From NCBI RefSeq assembly GCF_900156735.1, contig NZ_FTOL01000004.1, positions 62,001 through 126,000 on the forward strand: a DNA stretch of 64,000 nucleotides. The letters are read 5' to 3'. The first letter of the stretch is position 1, and each line of letters begins with the position of its first letter. The position numbers were made by a program, and so were the translations under genes. The notes under the pieces are model-generated. The model was not told the DNA's origin. It worked only from the letters and a program-made list of their open reading frames with translations, and made no database searches. Shown one piece after another: positions 60,759-64,000 of the stretch. The stretch comes from Chryseobacterium ureilyticum. Lineage in GTDB: Bacteria; Bacteroidota; Bacteroidia; Flavobacteriales; Weeksellaceae.

Positions 60759-63700
60759 ATGAAAAAGATCATACTCATTTTACTGTTGTCTCTTTTTTCC
60801 TCCAAAATTCTGGCACAAAGGGATACAGATCACTGGTTTGCCCCGATGATTGCAAGTTCCAGCAATGGATCTCAGAAACAGGCTTTGTATTTGTCTACAG
60901 ACAGCATGGTTCCTTTTTCTGTTTCCATTTATAATAATAATGCCGTCATAGGAACGGTTACAATCAGTAAAGGGAATCCTCAGACTTTTGATGTCCCCTT
61001 TAGTCTGATGGTGGGACAAGGTACTACCGATGCTATGAGCGTAAAAACCCGTGGACTTTATCTTCATGGAAATCTTCCTTTCTTTGCTACCTATAGATTT
61101 TCAGAAGTTAATCATGGTGAAATATTGACGTCTAAAGGAAAGGCAGGACTTGGAAAACTTTTCTACGCCGTTTATGCCCCATTAATGAACAACCAAAACA
61201 CCCAGAACTTCTCTTGTTCCATTCTTGCCACAGAAGACAATACCCAGATAAAAGTTTCAGGGTATGCTATGACAACGTGGTTTTACAATAACTTTAATGG
61301 TCTTACTCATCCTTCTATTACAATTAATCTTAATAAAGGGCAATCCTACACTTTTGCAGGTTTTGCGAATAGACCAGGAAATAAAGACGGATTTATAGGG
61401 GCTAAAATTGAAGCTACCAAACCGGTATCTGTTACCAATGGAAATTATCACGGGCAATTCGGGATGTCACCTCCTTATAACGGGGAAGATATTATTATGG
61501 ATCAGTCTGTACCTGTTGAACGTCTTGGAAATGAATTCGTTCTGATCAAAGGAAAAGGTAATCTTATCCCTGAAATTGAAGGTGCTATCATCGTCGCTAC
61601 TGAAGATAACACAGAGATAAGACTCAACAACAACCCTACTCCTGTTGCTACCATTAATGCGGGTAAATATTATCGTGTCAGTGCAATGAATTATATACTC
61701 AATGGTCCTGCACATCATAATATGTACATTAAAGCTTCAAAAAATGTCTATGTTTATCAGCTTTTATCAGGGATTGAAGATAATGATGCAACGGAAGGCT
61801 TTAATTATATTCCTCCTCTTAACTGCTTCCTTCCCAATGTTATCGATGAGATCGGGAAAATAGGCGAATTACCTTATTATACGACTTTTAATCCTCCATT
61901 GTTTGTGAAACTTAATATCCTTACACAAACAGGAGCCACCGTTATGGTCAACGGAACACCTACAAATGCAACCGAAGGTCCATTTCCTGTAACAGGAACC
62001 CCGGATTGGGTATCTTATTCTATTCCGAATATTACCGGAAATGTCACCGTGACTTCTACCAAAGCCGTCACAGCAGGAATTGCAGGAGGAAGCGGAAACC
62101 TGGGATATGGTGGTTATTTTGCAGGATTTAATTCTATTCCTGTGATCAGTAAATCTGTCGGAGAATGTGTTCCCGGAATTATCTTAGAAGTGGAAGCCGG
62201 TTTTGATCATTATCAATGGAACCTGAATGGCAATCCTATTCCGGGTGCCAACTCAAACACCTACACTCCTACAGGATCAGGAAATTACACAGTTTCCATC
62301 ACCAAAGGCACCTGCGTACCTCTTACAACCTATCCGTACAAAGTACAAAACTGCCTCGTGAATACTGTAAAACCAATGAATATCTGTAGTACAAGAACGC
62401 CTACAGCCATTACACCTGCTTTTACCAATTCTACGCAGACTCCGGTTCCGGGAACAGTACAGATTGTTACTCCGCCTGCCAACGGTACTTTAACTTTAGA
62501 CCCAACAACAGGTATTCTGACCTATACTGCGAATGTAGGAACAACCGTGGACACCTTTACGTATAAATTCTGTGGAAATGATCCTGAATTTACAGATTGT
62601 GAGCAGGTAAAAGTGAATATAACCGTACAACCTTTGGTATTGACAAATGCTACTGTAAAAGCCTGTGAGATCAATGGTTCAGGTATTTTTGATTTAACAG
62701 CAGCGAATGTTGGAGGTCCGGCTACTGCCGTAAAAAGATATTATAGAACCTTAGCGGATCTTAGTGCAGGCATCAATGAAATTATTCCTGCGAATGCTTT
62801 TCAATCCGTTGCTCCGGCTGAAGTTTATGTAAAAGCAACAACCATAGAAGGCTGTACTGCCAATGCAAAGATCAGTCTTGAGTTTCATCCAAAGCCCGTG
62901 ATCATGGACGCTGATCTTAGCGGATGCTTTGTTCAGAATAATACAAGCACCGGAACTTTCGATCTGACGACAGCTCTTGTGACAACTACAAATCCGGTAA
63001 CGAAAAGATATTACCCAACTCTGACTGATGCCGTAAACGGAACTAATGAAATTACAACTCCCACAAACTTTGTCTCTCCCAATACAACGGTATATGTAAA
63101 AGTAATCACCGCAAACGGATGTTTTGACTTCGCTAAAATAACATTGAAAGTAACACCTCCTAAGCCCTCTCCTCTTTTGGTAGATCAATACATCTGCCCG
63201 GACGCGAGAACCACATTGGATGCAGGTCCCGGCTATACATCATACCAATGGAGCACGGGAGCCAACACACAGTCTATCATAGCTTCTGTAGGAACTTATT
63301 GGGTAATATTAACATCCAATGGCTGCCAGACCAAGCAAACTGTAAATGTAATGCCTGTTCCAAGCCCTAAAATTAAAAAAGTAGACGTGAACAATAATAC
63401 GGTAACCCTTACTGTAGAAGGCGGAACACCTCCTTATCAATATTCAAAAGACGAAATGATATGGCAGGATTCCAACGTATTTACAAATCTTGTGCGTGGA
63501 AAAAATATATTCTATGTAAAAGATTCTTACAACTGTAAACCGGTTCAGGTGGAAGTATTGGTTCCCAATCTTGTTAACGCCATTACCCCTAACAGTGATG
63601 GGATCAATGATACATTAGATTATTCTGAGCTATCTTATTTAAAGGATTTAAAGTTTTCAATATTCAACAGATATGGGCAGCTTATGTATTCTTCGGATAA

Positions 63701-63845
63701 AAATAACAGCTACAAATGGGACGGAACCATTAGCGGAATGCCTGTAAGCAGCGGAACCTACTGGTATGAAATAAGCTGGACAGAACCAGCCTCTACCAAG
63801 CTCACTTCTTATACCGGATGGATCATGGTAAAAAATAGAAATTAA
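60759..63845 (+). CDS. Large secreted protein, tandem paralogue with T9SS type B tail
   Basis: A 1028-residue paralogue of the gene before it, with the same domain order and many identical stretches (QALYLSTDSMVPFSVSIYNNN, SVPVERLGNEFVLIKG, EIGKIGELPYYT, IPPLNCFLPNVIDEIGKI-like). Signal peptide to ILAQ (residue 20). Cys-bearing modules follow (VKACEINGSGIFDLTAAN, LSGCFVQNNTSTGTFDLTT), then the type B C-terminal domain (NAITPNSDGINDTLDYSELSYLKDL to GWIMVKN). It is a cell-surface or released T9SS cargo protein; ligand unknown. A terminator follows. Confidence 0.87.
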   Translation: MKKIILILLLSLFSSKILAQRDTDHWFAPMIASSSNGSQKQALYLSTDSMVPFSVSIYNNNAVIGTVTISKGNPQTFDVPFSLMVGQGTTDAMSVKTRGLYLHGNLPFFATYRFSEVNHGEILTSKGKAGLGKLFYAVYAPLMNNQNTQNFSCSILATEDNTQIKVSGYAMTTWFYNNFNGLTHPSITINLNKGQSYTFAGFANRPGNKDGFIGAKIEATKPVSVTNGNYHGQFGMSPPYNGEDIIMDQSVPVERLGNEFVLIKGKGNLIPEIEGAIIVATEDNTEIRLNNNPTPVATINAGKYYRVSAMNYILNGPAHHNMYIKASKNVYVYQLLSGIEDNDATEGFNYIPPLNCFLPNVIDEIGKIGELPYYTTFNPPLFVKLNILTQTGATVMVNGTPTNATEGPFPVTGTPDWVSYSIPNITGNVTVTSTKAVTAGIAGGSGNLGYGGYFAGFNSIPVISKSVGECVPGIILEVEAGFDHYQWNLNGNPIPGANSNTYTPTGSGNYTVSITKGTCVPLTTYPYKVQNCLVNTVKPMNICSTRTPTAITPAFTNSTQTPVPGTVQIVTPPANGTLTLDPTTGILTYTANVGTTVDTFTYKFCGNDPEFTDCEQVKVNITVQPLVLTNATVKACEINGSGIFDLTAANVGGPATAVKRYYRTLADLSAGINEIIPANAFQSVAPAEVYVKATTIEGCTANAKISLEFHPKPVIMDADLSGCFVQNNTSTGTFDLTTALVTTTNPVTKRYYPTLTDAVNGTNEITTPTNFVSPNTTVYVKVITANGCFDFAKITLKVTPPKPSPLLVDQYICPDARTTLDAGPGYTSYQWSTGANTQSIIASVGTYWVILTSNGCQTKQTVNVMPVPSPKIKKVDVNNNTVTLTVEGGTPPYQYSKDEMIWQDSNVFTNLVRGKNIFYVKDSYNCKPVQVEVLVPNLVNAITPNSDGINDTLDYSELSYLKDLKFSIFNRYGQLMYSSDKNNSYKWDGTISGMPVSSGTYWYEISWTEPASTKLTSYTGWIMVKNRN

Positions 63846-63884
63846 AGATTGGTACCCATCTGCTTATATACTTTTTGTTTAAAG

Positions 63885-63920
63885 AGACTGCCTCAATATT
63901 TTTTGAGGCAGTTTTATTTT
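63885..63920 (+). terminator. Terminator after the last T9SS gene
   Basis: GACTGCCTCAA-TATTTT-TTGAGGCAGT followed by TTTATTTT. The last 80 bases of the window hold no complete gene. Confidence 0.85.
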
Positions 63921-64000
63921 ACAAGCTATTTACTTCAGGTTTCTGGATTCCAGCTCTCTGTTTATTGACTGATCGTTTTTCTTCCATTGAGTGGTTAAAA

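Overview
The window looks like a chromosomal segment of a member of the Flavobacteriia, most likely Chryseobacterium or a close relative (Weeksellaceae). The DNA is AT-rich. Several genes carry C-terminal type IX secretion signals. There is a GldI-type lipoprotein, many DUF families typical of flavobacteria, and promoters of the TTG ... TAnnTTTG kind rather than Shine-Dalgarno-driven starts. Both strands are densely coded. No rRNA, tRNA, CRISPR array, complete insertion sequence or prophage was recognised.

Layout. 1-3.4 kb: three tandem secreted M28 metallopeptidase copies; the first has lost catalytic residues, the second has an in-frame stop, the third is intact. 3.6-6.1 kb: AT-rich hypothetical genes and a 640-base non-coding stretch with a sigma-54-like promoter, a mini-ORF and structured RNA candidates. 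6.2-13.1 kb: housekeeping and envelope genes (a cyclophilin-FKBP fusion, gldI, ilvE, mnmD, a Nudix hydrolase, a DUF4294 protein, an M42 peptidase, rpe). 13.3-15.2 kb: a three-gene operon made of a 71-residue precursor-like peptide ending in a CPACG motif, an MNIO (DUF692) enzyme and a DUF1772 membrane protein. It resembles the chr RiPP system reported from Chryseobacterium. 15.4-24.6 kb: an alpha-L-fucosidase, ndk, rsgA, a DAHP synthase/chorismate mutase fusion, dnaX with an 11-A frameshift site, a TetR regulator and an alpha-oxoamine synthase.

25-35 kb: regulators and transporters, including an AraC-type HTH protein, a large propeller-containing sensor kinase with its LuxR-type response regulator, an MFS transporter, a Crp-family regulator, a DoxX protein and a second AraC regulator. 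35.5-49 kb: a molybdenum cofactor island. moaA-moeA-moaC-mobA-moeB lie on the plus strand; moaD-moaE-fdhD, an FdhF/YdeP-type molybdoenzyme and a small periplasmic molybdopterin-fold protein lie on the minus strand, together with a TauE/SafE transporter. This gives the synthesis genes, the sulfurtransferase and a plausible client enzyme together.

The minus-strand part of the molybdenum island is interrupted at 45.25-46.52 kb by an array of about 120-base palindromic-ended repeats that brackets a small GxxExxY gene with PD-(D/E)XK nuclease-like residues. A single copy of the same element sits between moeA and moaC. This repeat-plus-gene arrangement is the most interesting unexplained structure in the window.

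49-64 kb: a Dyp-type peroxidase, a DUF1062 protein, about 1 kb of gene-poor DNA, two coupled TPR regulators (one lacking its DNA-binding domain), then three large secreted T9SS cargo proteins, one with a type A tail and two tandem paralogues with type B tails.
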